6,660 nt of DNA from Alphaproteobacteria bacterium (GTDB lineage Bacteria > Pseudomonadota > Alphaproteobacteria > CACIAM-22H2): assembly GCA_016869915.1 (NCBI GenBank), contig VGDA01000200.1, forward strand, positions 1-6,660. Direction: 5' to 3'. The notes below the pieces were generated by a model that was not told where the DNA came from, searched no databases, and worked only from the letters and a program-made list of their open reading frames with translations. How positions within the stretch are numbered: position 1 is the first letter of the stretch; every line of letters begins with the position of its first letter. Positions 1 to 5,784 of this stretch are shown here, in pieces. A program made the translations under genes and the position numbers.

Positions 1-1
1 A

Positions 2-31
2 CCTGAGATCTCCGGAAAGAGCTCGTGCCAT
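2..31 (-). CDS. IS630 family transposase, N-terminal fragment (runs off left edge)
   Basis: Only the first ten codons are present, reading MARALSGDLR. This resembles the opening of many IS630-family transposases from alphaproteobacteria, which start MARALS-x-DLR and continue into a helix-turn-helix. The start ATG at 31-29 is supported by a strong ribosome binding site, GAGGAGG at 47-41 on the minus strand, nine bases upstream. The full protein would cut and join DNA at the element ends with a DDE catalytic domain, none of which is visible here. Whether the gene is intact cannot be judged. The identification rests on a short peptide plus the good ribosome binding site and an IS-like non-coding flank. 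A chance match is possible but less likely. Confidence 0.6.
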   Translation of the reverse strand, partial: MARALSGDLR

Positions 32-62
32 CCCTGCTGGCCTCCTCGTACCAGTGGCCAGC

Positions 63-105
63 TTGAATCACGCTTCGCACCGATTGGGAATCCCTCGCGA
101 TTCAA
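63..105. repeat. Inverted repeat TTGAATC/GATTCAA in the IS end
   Basis: TTGAATC at 63-69 and GATTCAA at 99-105 are perfect reverse complements separated by 29 bases, with partial further pairing inward (CG at 71-72 with CG at 96-97, after a one-base mismatch). The pair lies inside the presumed IS630 end, between the transposase start and the element edge. It could be a subterminal transposase binding site or a transcript hairpin. The sequence alone does not decide between these. Confidence 0.45.
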
Positions 106-122
106 CCAGGATGGAATTCGCT

Positions 123-2147
123 CTAGCGCGCGCGCAACACCGCGAAGAGGCTCGAGTAGTCGTCGCGCCAGGCGCGCAAGCCCGGCGGCAGGGGGATCTC
201 CTCGCCCGGGATGTCGCCGCCGCGCGCGACGAGCACCCAGCTCGAGGCGGAGGTGACCTCGTCCTCCTCGTCGCCGGGGTCCTCGACCAGGCGCGCCCGC
301 CAGCCGGCGCGCTCAGCCGCGAGCCGCACGACGGGCGCGAGGTCGAGGTACTTGTTCGAGACATGGACCGCGAGCATCCCGCCCTCGCGCAGGTGGCGCA
401 GCCAGGTGGCGAAGGCCTCCTCGGTCAGCAGGTGCACGGGGATCGCGTCGCCCGTGAAGGCGTCGACGGCCAGAACGTCGAAGCCGCGCGGCGCCTCGCG
501 CTCGAGCACCAGGCGCGCGTCGCCCAGCACGACCTCCGTCGTCGCGGGGCTGCCCGACAGGAACGTGAAGTGCGCGCGCGCCAGCCGCTCGACCTGCGGG
601 TCGATCTCGTAGAAGCGGTAGAGGTCCCCTGCCCGCCCATGCGCGGCCATCACGCCGGCGCCGAGCCCGATCGCGCCGACCCGTTGCCCGCCCTCGGCGC
701 GCCGCGTCGCGGCGATCGCGCGGCCAACGCCGCTGCTCGCGCCATAGTAGCTGGTCGGCGTCATCTCCCTGCCTGGCGCGAGGAGCTGCTCGCCATGCAT
801 GATGCGGCCATGGACCAGCTGGCGCCGCTCATCGGGGTCGCCGGCCTCGCCGGTCTCCTCGATGCGCAGCGTGCCGTAGAAGTTGCGCGACGAGGCGAGG
901 GCGAAGCGCGTCTCGTCCGCGCGCATCCAGGCGAGCAGCGCGGCCAGCGCCGCGAGCGCGAGCGCGCCCGCCGCGAGCGCCGGCAGGCGGGGCCGGCGCG
1001 CGGCGCCGGCGACCAGCGCGGCGAGGAGCGCGGCGGCGGCGATGAAGATCGAGATCGCGAGGTCGTGGTCGGAGTCGAGGAGCCGCGGCGCGAGGATGCC
1101 CGCGGCGAGCCCGCCCAGCGCGCCGCCCAGCGCGATCCAGAGGTAGTAGCCCGTGAGCCCGCCCACGCCGGGCCTGAGCCGCGCGAGCTCGCCATGGCAG
1201 GCCATGAAGACGACGAAGGCGGCGGCCAGGTAGGCGGGCACCGTCGCCGCGACGGGCAGGCCCTCCAGGTCCGCGAGCGGCAGCAGCGCGAGCGCGGGCA
1301 AGGCCAGAGCGGCGAGCGCGAGGAAGGCGCGCCTGCGATACCAGCGCGCGCCCTCGAAGCAGAGGATGAAGCTCAGCAGGTAGAGCGAGAGCGGCGCGAG
1401 CCAGAGCAGCGGCACCGGCGCGACGTTCTGCGTCAGCTGCCCGGTGGTGGCGAGGAGCAGCAGCGAGGCCGCGGCGGAGAGCGCTACCCAGCACAGGACC
1501 AGTGCCGGAGGCGCGGGGGCATCGGCGAGGACCAGCGGCGCCTCGGCCTGCGCGCCCCACAGCGCGCGGCGCAGCCCGAGCCCGGCGAAGGGCAGCGCCA
1601 GCGCTCCGTAGGCCAGCGACCAGCAGAGCATCTGCTGGCGAAGCCCCAGCGCCGGCTCGATCGCCACGGGATAGAGCAGCAGCGACAGCATCGACGCGAG
1701 GTTCGAGAGCGCGAAGAGCCGGTAGGGCGAGCGGCGCGGCAGGTCGGCGGCGAACCAGCGCTGGAGCAGCGGGCTCGTCGTGCAGAGCACGAGGTAGGGC
1801 AGGCCGACGCTCGCCCCGAGCACGGCCAGGATCCCCAGCGCAGGGTCGGCGGCACCCGCCAGCGCGCGGTCCGGCGCCAGAGGCAGCGCCGCGAGGCTCG
1901 CGGCGACGAGGGCGAGCTGTGCCAGCCCCTGCCCGCGCGGCGGCAGCAGCCGGACCATGGCGTGCGCGAGGCCGTAGCCGGCGAGCAGCAGCGCCTGGAA
2001 GAAGAGCATGCAGACGGTCCAGACCGCGGCGGACCCGCCGAACCACGGCAGGATCGCCTTGCCGGCGAGCGGCTGGACGAGGAACAGCAGGAACGCGTTG
2101 CCGAAGACCACGGCGGCGTAGAGCGGCACCAGCGGCATCGCCGTCAC
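123..2147 (-). CDS. Polytopic membrane protein with C-terminal spermidine-synthase-like domain (fused MFS/spermidine synthase type)
   Basis: The 674-residue product has two parts. Residues 1 to about 408 are a series of hydrophobic segments (for example 9-25, 42-62, 73-90, 103-122, 147-165, 172-192, 214-234, 243-263, 274-292, 300-316, 334-354, 365-381, 387-407), so roughly a dozen helices in the inner membrane. Residues from about 415 form a Rossmann-type domain of the polyamine synthase/methyltransferase fold. It shows RNFYGTLRI at 421-429, HGRIMHG at 446-452, the nucleotide-binding loop GAIGLGAG at 491-498, the acidic strand end YEIDP at 513-517, GDAR at 542-545 and VDAFTGDAIP at 561-570. 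D562 falls where spermidine synthases keep their active-site aspartate. The domain probably binds S-adenosylmethionine or its decarboxylated form, but aminopropyl transfer is not proven for this fused class, so the substrate is unknown. The GTG start at 2147 has GAGGGG nine bases upstream; an ATG at 2138 is the alternative. The C-terminus looks complete. The gene lies 109 bases after infC on the same strand. Confidence 0.85.
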   Translation of the reverse strand: MTAMPLVPLYAAVVFGNAFLLFLVQPLAGKAILPWFGGSAAVWTVCMLFFQALLLAGYGLAHAMVRLLPPRGQGLAQLALVAASLAALPLAPDRALAGAADPALGILAVLGASVGLPYLVLCTTSPLLQRWFAADLPRRSPYRLFALSNLASMLSLLLYPVAIEPALGLRQQMLCWSLAYGALALPFAGLGLRRALWGAQAEAPLVLADAPAPPALVLCWVALSAAASLLLLATTGQLTQNVAPVPLLWLAPLSLYLLSFILCFEGARWYRRRAFLALAALALPALALLPLADLEGLPVAATVPAYLAAAFVVFMACHGELARLRPGVGGLTGYYLWIALGGALGGLAAGILAPRLLDSDHDLAISIFIAAAALLAALVAGAARRPRLPALAAGALALAALAALLAWMRADETRFALASSRNFYGTLRIEETGEAGDPDERRQLVHGRIMHGEQLLAPGREMTPTSYYGASSGVGRAIAATRRAEGGQRVGAIGLGAGVMAAHGRAGDLYRFYEIDPQVERLARAHFTFLSGSPATTEVVLGDARLVLEREAPRGFDVLAVDAFTGDAIPVHLLTEEAFATWLRHLREGGMLAVHVSNKYLDLAPVVRLAAERAGWRARLVEDPGDEEDEVTSASSWVLVARGGDIPGEEIPLPPGLRAWRDDYSSLFAVLRAR

Positions 2148-2179
2148 CCCGCGCCGCCCCTCGCGCGCCCGAACGAGGA

Positions 2180-2239
2180 GGGGCCCCGCCCCCGATCCGG
2201 AGTGGGGCCCCCGCCTGGCACCGCGCGTCCGCGGCGCGG
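2180..2239 (-). terminator. Possible GC-rich hairpins after infC (weak terminator candidate)
   Basis: Two inverted repeats sit in the 109-base gap after infC. In transcript order the first is CCGCGC/GCGCGG (2221-2226 with 2234-2239, seven-base loop), about 18 bases past the infC stop. The second is an 8-bp pair of GGGGCCCC blocks (2204-2211 and 2180-2187) separated by 16 bases. Each GGGGCCCC is also self-complementary. Downstream bases on the minus strand read TCCTCGTTC, with no true U-run, so this is not a classical factor-independent terminator. It could reduce read-through into the spermidine-synthase-like gene or be a processing site. Confidence 0.3.
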
Positions 2240-2256
2240 CGCTCCGGCGATCGCGC

Positions 2257-2790
2257 TCACCGCGGCGCGATCACCATCGTCATCTGGCGGCCTTCCATCT
2301 TCGGCGTCTGCTCGACCTTGATCGCCTCGCCCATGTCGGCGCGCACGCGCTCGAGCACCTTCGCGCCGAGGTCCTGGTGGACCATCTCGCGGCCGCGGAA
2401 GCGCAGCGTGATCTTGACCTTGTCGCCCTCGGCGATGAAGCGCTGCATTGCGCGCATCTTGACGTCGTAGTCGTGGTCGTCGATGCCCGGGCGCATCTTG
2501 ATCTCCTTGATCTCGATGACCTTCTGCTTCTTGCGGGCCTCGTTCTCCTTCTTCTGCAGCTCGTACTTGTACTTGCCGAAGTCGAGCACCTTGCAGACGG
2601 GCGGCTCCGCGTTCGGCGAGATCTCGACGAGGTCGAGCCCGGCTTCGTCCGCGATCGCGAGCGCCTGGTAGAGGGAAAGGACCCCGAGCATCTCGCCGCG
2701 GGCGTCGATGAGGCGCACCTGGGCGGCCTCGATCTGGTCGTTCACGCGCGGGCCACCCTTGGCCGGCGCTTCCGTCATCGGACGAGCTAT
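2257..2790 (-). CDS. infC: Translation initiation factor IF-3 (non-canonical AUA start)
   Basis: IF-3 binds the 30S ribosomal subunit, keeps it apart from the 50S subunit and checks the start codon-initiator tRNA pairing. The 177-residue reading has normal family length and both domains. The N-domain runs to about residue 82, with GPRVND at 13-18, the basic-hydrophobic stretch LVEISPNAEPPVCKVLDFGKY (54-74) and then the KYELQKK linker start (75-81). The C-domain starts near residue 90 (VIEIKEIKMRPGIDDHDYDVK) and ends GRQMTMVIAPR. The start is placed at ATA (2790-2788) because AAGGAG at 2803-2798 lies seven bases upstream, the ideal distance. The in-frame ATG at 2778 would be 19 bases from it and give 173 residues. 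The ATA reading adds IARP, an extension of the sort seen in alphaproteobacterial IF-3. Rare AUU/AUA starts are the known basis of infC self-repression. The gene follows thrS by 94 bases and is likely co-transcribed with it. Confidence 0.95.
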   Translation of the reverse strand: MARPMTEAPAKGGPRVNDQIEAAQVRLIDARGEMLGVLSLYQALAIADEAGLDLVEISPNAEPPVCKVLDFGKYKYELQKKENEARKKQKVIEIKEIKMRPGIDDHDYDVKMRAMQRFIAEGDKVKITLRFRGREMVHQDLGAKVLERVRADMGEAIKVEQTPKMEGRQMTMVIAPR

Positions 2791-2803
2791 GGAGGTTCTC
2801 CTT
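2788..2803 (-). promoter_or_regulatory. Ribosome binding site that decides the infC AUA start
   Basis: On the minus strand AAGGAG (2803-2798) is followed by seven bases and then ATA (2790-2788), in frame with infC. The nearest ATG (2778-2776) is 12 bases further on, 19 from the Shine-Dalgarno block, which is too far for efficient use. A strong binding site paired with a poor start codon is the arrangement that lets IF-3 discriminate against its own message. Confidence 0.75.
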
Positions 2804-2811
2804 GCTTGCAG

Positions 2812-2829
2812 CCGGACCCGTTCGTCCGG
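2812..2829 (-). promoter_or_regulatory. Short hairpin just upstream of the infC ribosome binding site
   Basis: CCGGAC (2812-2817) and GTCCGG (2824-2829) form a perfect 6-bp stem with a six-base loop (GAACGG in the transcript). The hairpin ends eight bases before the infC Shine-Dalgarno block. No U-run follows, so termination is unlikely. A role in mRNA stability or infC translation control is possible but is inference. Confidence 0.45.
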
Positions 2830-2865
2830 ACCGCGCCGCGTCGCTGGCGCCGGTCCTCGCGGTCC
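2828..2865 (-). repeat. 8-bp inverted repeat in the thrS-infC gap
   Basis: GGACCGCG (2828-2835) and CGCGGTCC (2858-2865) are perfect reverse complements with a 22-base loop that itself contains the palindrome GGCGCC. The proximal arm shares two bases (2828-2829) with the hairpin at 2812-2829, so the two stems compete at their edge. The structure lies about 20 bases after the thrS stop and may protect the thrS mRNA end, mark a processing site or take part in control of infC. Confidence 0.45.
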
Positions 2866-2884
2866 CTGTGGGGCGGCTTGTTCC

Positions 2885-4816
2885 TCAGGCGTTGGGGACC
2901 ATCGCCTCGAGGGCCAATGTAGCGATGGCATCATCCAGCGCAAGCACGCGCTGCTCCTCGCTGCCGAGGCGGCGGATGGCCACCGTGCGCTGCTCGGCCT
3001 CGCGGCGCCCCAGGGCCCAGAGCCAGGGGGTCTTGGCGAGGGTATGCTCGCGGACCTTGTAGCCGATCTTCTCGTTGCGCAGGTCGAGCTCGGCGCGGAT
3101 CCCCGCGGCGGCCAGGGCGCCCGCGATCTCGCGCGCATAGGCATCGGCGTCCGAGACGATGGTCGCGACGACCACCTGGGTGGGTGCCATCCAGAGCGGG
3201 AAGCGCCCGGCGTAGTTCTCCACCAGGATGCCGATGAAGCGCTCGAACGAGCCGAGGATCGCCCGGTGCAGCATCACCGGCCGGTGCTTCTGGCCGTCCT
3301 CCCCGACATAGGAGGCGTCGAGGCGCTCTGGCAGGACGAAGTCCACCTGCAGCGTGCCGCATTGCCAGTCGCGCCCGATCGCGTCGCGCAGGACGAACTC
3401 GAGCTTCGGCCCGTAAAAGGCGCCCTCGCCCGGGTTGCGTGTCGTCTCCAGCCCCGCCGCAGCCGCGGCTGCCTCGAGCGCGGACTCGGCCTTGTCCCAG
3501 ATCGCGTCCTCGCCGGCGCGCTGCTCGGGCCGGTCGGAGAACTTGATGCGGATGTCGCTGAAGCCCATGTCGGCGTAGATCGAGCGGAGCAGCGTGCAGA
3601 ACTTCACCGATTCAGCGGTGATCTGGTCCTCGGTGCAGAAGATGTGCGCGTCGTCCTGGGTGAAGGCACGCACGCGCATGATGCCGTGCAGCGCGCCCGA
3701 GGGCTCGAAGCGGTGGCAGGCGCCGAACTCGGCGATGCGCAGCGGCAGGTCGCGGTAGCTCTTCAGCCCCTGGCGGAAGACCTGCACGTGGCCGGGGCAG
3801 TTCATCGGCTTGAGCGCGTAGAGCCGGTCCTCCTCCGCGTCCTCGTTGCGCGGCCGGGCCGCGAACATCGCGTCCTTGTACTTGTCCCAGTGTCCCGAGC
3901 GCTCCCAGAGCACGCGATCCAGCACCTGCGGCGTCTTGACCTCGACATAGCCGTCGCGCTCGAGGCGCGCGCGCATGTAGCGCTCGAGCGTGCGGTAGAG
4001 CGCCCAGCCCTTGGGATGCCAGAAGACCGAGCCGACGGCCTCCTCCTGGATGTGGAACAGCTCCATCTCGCGGCCGATGCGGCGATGGTCGCGCTTCTCG
4101 GCCTCCTCGAGCTGGCGCAGGTATGCCTCCAGCCCCTCCTTCGTCGGGAAGACGGTGCCGTAGATGCGCTGCAGCTGGGCGTTCTTCGCGTCGCCGCGCC
4201 AGTAGGTGCCCGACACCTTCATCAGCTTGAAGTGCTTGCCCAGCTTGCCGGTGGAGGGCAGGTGCGGCCCGGTGCACATGTCGAGCCAGCGCCCCTGGCG
4301 GTAGACCGTGATCTCCTCGCCGGCGGGGATCGCGTCCACCCACTCGGCCTTGAAGGTCTCGCCATGCGCCTGGAAATGCGCCTTCATCCGCGCGTGGTCC
4401 CAGGCCTCGCGCTCGATCTTCTCGTCGCGGTCGACGATCTCGCGCATCTTCGCCTCGATGGCGGCGAAGTCGTCGGGGCTGAAGGGCTCGGCGCGATGGA
4501 AGTCGTAGTAGAAGCCATCCTCGGTCGCCGGCCCGAAGGTGATCTGCACGCCGGGCCAGAGCTCCTGCACCGCCTCGGCGAGCACGTGCGCGGCGTCGTG
4601 GCGCAGCAGCGGCAGCGCCTCGGGCGACCTGGCCGTGACGATCTCGATGCGGGCGTCGCGCTCGATCGGCCGCGCGAGGTCGCGCAGCTCGCCATCGACC
4701 TTCGCCGCCAGCGCCGCCTTGGCGAGGCCGGCGCCGATGGATTGCGCCACCTCGAGGCCGGTCGGCGCCGAGGCGAACTGCTTCACGCTGCCGTCCGGCA
4801 GGCTGATCGAGACCAT
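2885..4816 (-). CDS. thrS: Threonyl-tRNA synthetase
   Basis: This cytoplasmic class II synthetase joins threonine to its tRNA and removes mischarged serine. The 643 residues match the usual bacterial length and all domains are present. An N-terminal TGS domain covers about 1-62. The editing domain covers about 63-225, with H73 and H77 (HDAAH) and C181 and H185 (MCTGPH), the set needed for Ser-tRNA hydrolysis. The catalytic core runs from about 243 to 535. Its zinc ligands are C340 (MNCPGH), H391 (QDDAHIF) and H517 (MLHRAI), motif 2 is around 367-385 and motif 3 is the HRAILGSFERF segment. The anticodon-binding domain covers about 540-643. The ATG start is preceded by AGAAGGG eight bases upstream. 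No long leader is available for a tRNA-like operator as in Escherichia coli thrS: the likely promoter leaves about 20 untranslated bases. infC follows 94 bases downstream. No key residue is missing. Confidence 0.98.
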   Translation of the reverse strand: MVSISLPDGSVKQFASAPTGLEVAQSIGAGLAKAALAAKVDGELRDLARPIERDARIEIVTARSPEALPLLRHDAAHVLAEAVQELWPGVQITFGPATEDGFYYDFHRAEPFSPDDFAAIEAKMREIVDRDEKIEREAWDHARMKAHFQAHGETFKAEWVDAIPAGEEITVYRQGRWLDMCTGPHLPSTGKLGKHFKLMKVSGTYWRGDAKNAQLQRIYGTVFPTKEGLEAYLRQLEEAEKRDHRRIGREMELFHIQEEAVGSVFWHPKGWALYRTLERYMRARLERDGYVEVKTPQVLDRVLWERSGHWDKYKDAMFAARPRNEDAEEDRLYALKPMNCPGHVQVFRQGLKSYRDLPLRIAEFGACHRFEPSGALHGIMRVRAFTQDDAHIFCTEDQITAESVKFCTLLRSIYADMGFSDIRIKFSDRPEQRAGEDAIWDKAESALEAAAAAAGLETTRNPGEGAFYGPKLEFVLRDAIGRDWQCGTLQVDFVLPERLDASYVGEDGQKHRPVMLHRAILGSFERFIGILVENYAGRFPLWMAPTQVVVATIVSDADAYAREIAGALAAAGIRAELDLRNEKIGYKVREHTLAKTPWLWALGRREAEQRTVAIRRLGSEEQRVLALDDAIATLALEAMVPNA

Positions 4817-4843
4817 TGCCCTGACCCTTCTGGAATGGCGCGG

Positions 4844-4872
4844 AACATACGGGGGCGGTCCCCCGCCATCAA
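4844..4872 (-). promoter_or_regulatory. Candidate sigma70 promoter for thrS-infC
   Basis: On the minus strand TTGATG (4872-4867, four of six to TTGACA) and TATGTT (4849-4844, four of six to TATAAT) are spaced by exactly 17 bases. Initiation would fall near 4837-4838, giving a leader of about 20 bases that contains the thrS Shine-Dalgarno block (AGAAGGG, 4831-4825). The placement in the only gap before thrS supports it, although two four-of-six matches in GC-rich DNA can arise by chance. Confidence 0.5.
4854..4867. promoter_or_regulatory. Dyad within the thrS promoter spacer
   Basis: GGCGG (4854-4858) and CCGCC (4863-4867) form a perfect 5-bp inverted repeat with a four-base centre, lying almost wholly between the proposed -35 and -10 boxes. 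It could be an operator for a dimeric regulator, or a hairpin ending transcripts of the SDR gene whose stop lies 38 bases upstream. No U-run follows, and short GC dyads are common at this base composition. Confidence 0.3.
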
Positions 4873-4904
4873 GCGAGGCGGCCGCCCGCCCGGCCCCGCT
4901 GCCC

Positions 4905-5696
4905 TCAGGCGGAGCGCGCGGTCAGGCCGCCATCGACGGGCAGGCAGACGGCGTTGACGTACGACGCCTCGTCGCTGGCGAGGAAGACCGCGGCATTGGC
5001 GACGTCCCAGGCGGTGCCCATGCGCCCCGTCGGGCAGGCCGCGTTGCGCGCGGCGACCATGTCCTCGGGGGACGCGAACTGGCCGGAGATCTGCTGGAAG
5101 ATCAGCGGCGTCTCCATCAGCCCGGGCAGGATCGCGTTGCAGCGCAGGCCGCGCGCGGCGTATTGCAGCGCGACCGAGACGGTGAACTGGTTCACCGCGC
5201 CCTTCGCCGCGCTGTAGCTGACATAGGGATGGCCGAGCCAGCGAATCGAGGCGATCGACGAGATGTTGGTGATCACGCCCCTGCCCGCCTCGAGCATGGG
5301 CGGGATGGCGTGGCGGCAGGCGAGGAACATGCCGGTGACGTTGACGTCGAGCTCGCGGCGCCATTCCTCCGCCGTGACGTCGGGCGGCCCGCCGATCTTC
5401 ACCCGGCCCACGTTGTTGTGCAGGACGTCGATGCGCCCGAACCGCGCCATCGTCGCGGCCACCGCCGCGGCGACCTCGTCCTCGCGCGTGACGTCGCAGG
5501 CGAGCGCGATCGCGGTCCCGCCCTCGCCCGCGATGATCGACGCCGTCTCCGCCGCGGCCGCGGGCGCGACGTCGACGCAGGCGACGGCCGCGCCCTCGCG
5601 CGCATAGGCGACGGCGCAGGCCTTGCCGTTGCCCCATCCCGGGCCGATCGATCCCGCGCCGAAGACCAGCGCCACGCGATCCCGAAGCCTGTCCAT
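4905..5696 (-). CDS. SDR family NAD(P)-dependent oxidoreductase
   Basis: This is a 263-residue classical short-chain dehydrogenase/reductase, a soluble Rossmann-fold enzyme that oxidises an alcohol or reduces a ketone on a substrate that cannot be read from sequence. The cofactor loop is GAGSIGPGWGNGK (13-25), longer than the canonical TGxxxGIG and typical of one SDR subgroup. D42 at the end of strand 2 suggests NAD(H) preference. Further landmarks are D68 (CDVT), NNVG at 94-97, N119 (DVNV), the catalytic serine at 146 or 147 (ISS), Y161 and K165 (YSAAK), PG at 191-192 and the C-terminal VDGG. All of the catalytic Asn-Ser-Tyr-Lys set is present. The ATG start at 5696 follows a G-rich ribosome binding site (GGAGGG, 5707-5702) at five bases. 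The frame stays open far upstream, but this is shadow sequence antisense to the glycosyltransferase. Transcription is divergent from that gene and thrS lies 88 bases downstream. Confidence 0.93.
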   Translation of the reverse strand: MDRLRDRVALVFGAGSIGPGWGNGKACAVAYAREGAAVACVDVAPAAAAETASIIAGEGGTAIALACDVTREDEVAAAVAATMARFGRIDVLHNNVGRVKIGGPPDVTAEEWRRELDVNVTGMFLACRHAIPPMLEAGRGVITNISSIASIRWLGHPYVSYSAAKGAVNQFTVSVALQYAARGLRCNAILPGLMETPLIFQQISGQFASPEDMVAARNAACPTGRMGTAWDVANAAVFLASDEASYVNAVCLPVDGGLTARSA

Positions 5697-5784
5697 GCCG
5701 TCCCTCCCCCGTCGCCACTGGCCGCCAGCATAGGACGGGAGGCGCCCGTTTTCCCGCGCCGGCTTCTCGTATAGGAAGGAGCCC
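5697..5784. promoter_or_regulatory. Divergent intergenic region between the SDR and glycosyltransferase genes
   Basis: These 88 bases should hold promoters in both directions. Seen on the plus strand is a long Shine-Dalgarno tract, AGGAAGGAG at 5773-5781, for the glycosyltransferase. On the minus strand a -10-like TATGCT (5732-5727) could serve the SDR, but no convincing -35 lies 16-18 bases upstream of it. The relatively AT-rich GTTTTCCC at 5748-5755 is the only such patch. I see no clear operator or terminator. Confidence 0.4.

Larger units (their letters stand above)
1..123 (-). mobile_element. IS630-type insertion sequence, terminal part only
   Basis: This is the end of an insertion sequence that continues beyond the left edge. 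It holds the start of a transposase reading leftwards (2-31) and about 90 bases of non-coding end between that start and the neighbouring gene. The non-coding end carries an inverted pair, TTGAATC at 63-69 and GATTCAA at 99-105, and a near-palindrome GGGAATCCC at 86-94. The dinucleotide TA at 124-125 is a good candidate for the target site, because IS630/Tc1-type elements insert at and duplicate TA. The inner boundary is therefore placed after base 123. The outer end and matching terminal repeat are outside the window, so the boundary is an inference and the family call rests on the transposase N-terminus. Confidence 0.6.

Noticed and set aside
63..105. Possible tRNA or other small RNA in the left intergenic stretch
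   Set aside because: The TTGAATC/GATTCAA pair does not extend to a cloverleaf, and no anticodon arm or T-loop consensus is present. It fits an IS end better.
54..2321. A 755-codon open frame on the plus strand
   Set aside because: It is antisense to the membrane/spermidine-synthase-like gene and runs into infC. Its product is a low-complexity Arg/Glu/Gln/Ala-rich string with no domain, as expected opposite a GC-rich gene.
2791..3144. In-frame upstream extension of infC into thrS
   Set aside because: The extended peptide is Arg/Ser/Pro-rich shadow sequence of thrS. IF-3 homology begins near the ATA start, which has an ideal Shine-Dalgarno block.
4877..4886. Palindrome GGCGGCCGCC after the SDR gene
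   Set aside because: A 10-bp loopless palindrome of only G and C is expected by chance at this base composition, and no U-run or conserved context supports a function.
2708..4957. A 749-codon open frame on the plus strand
   Set aside because: It is antisense to all of thrS. The product has no recognisable motif, while the minus strand encodes a complete threonyl-tRNA synthetase.
5770..5775. TATAGG as a -10 box for the glycosyltransferase
   Set aside because: It overlaps the Shine-Dalgarno tract at 5773-5781, so a transcript from it would lack a ribosome binding site, and no -35 element is well placed.
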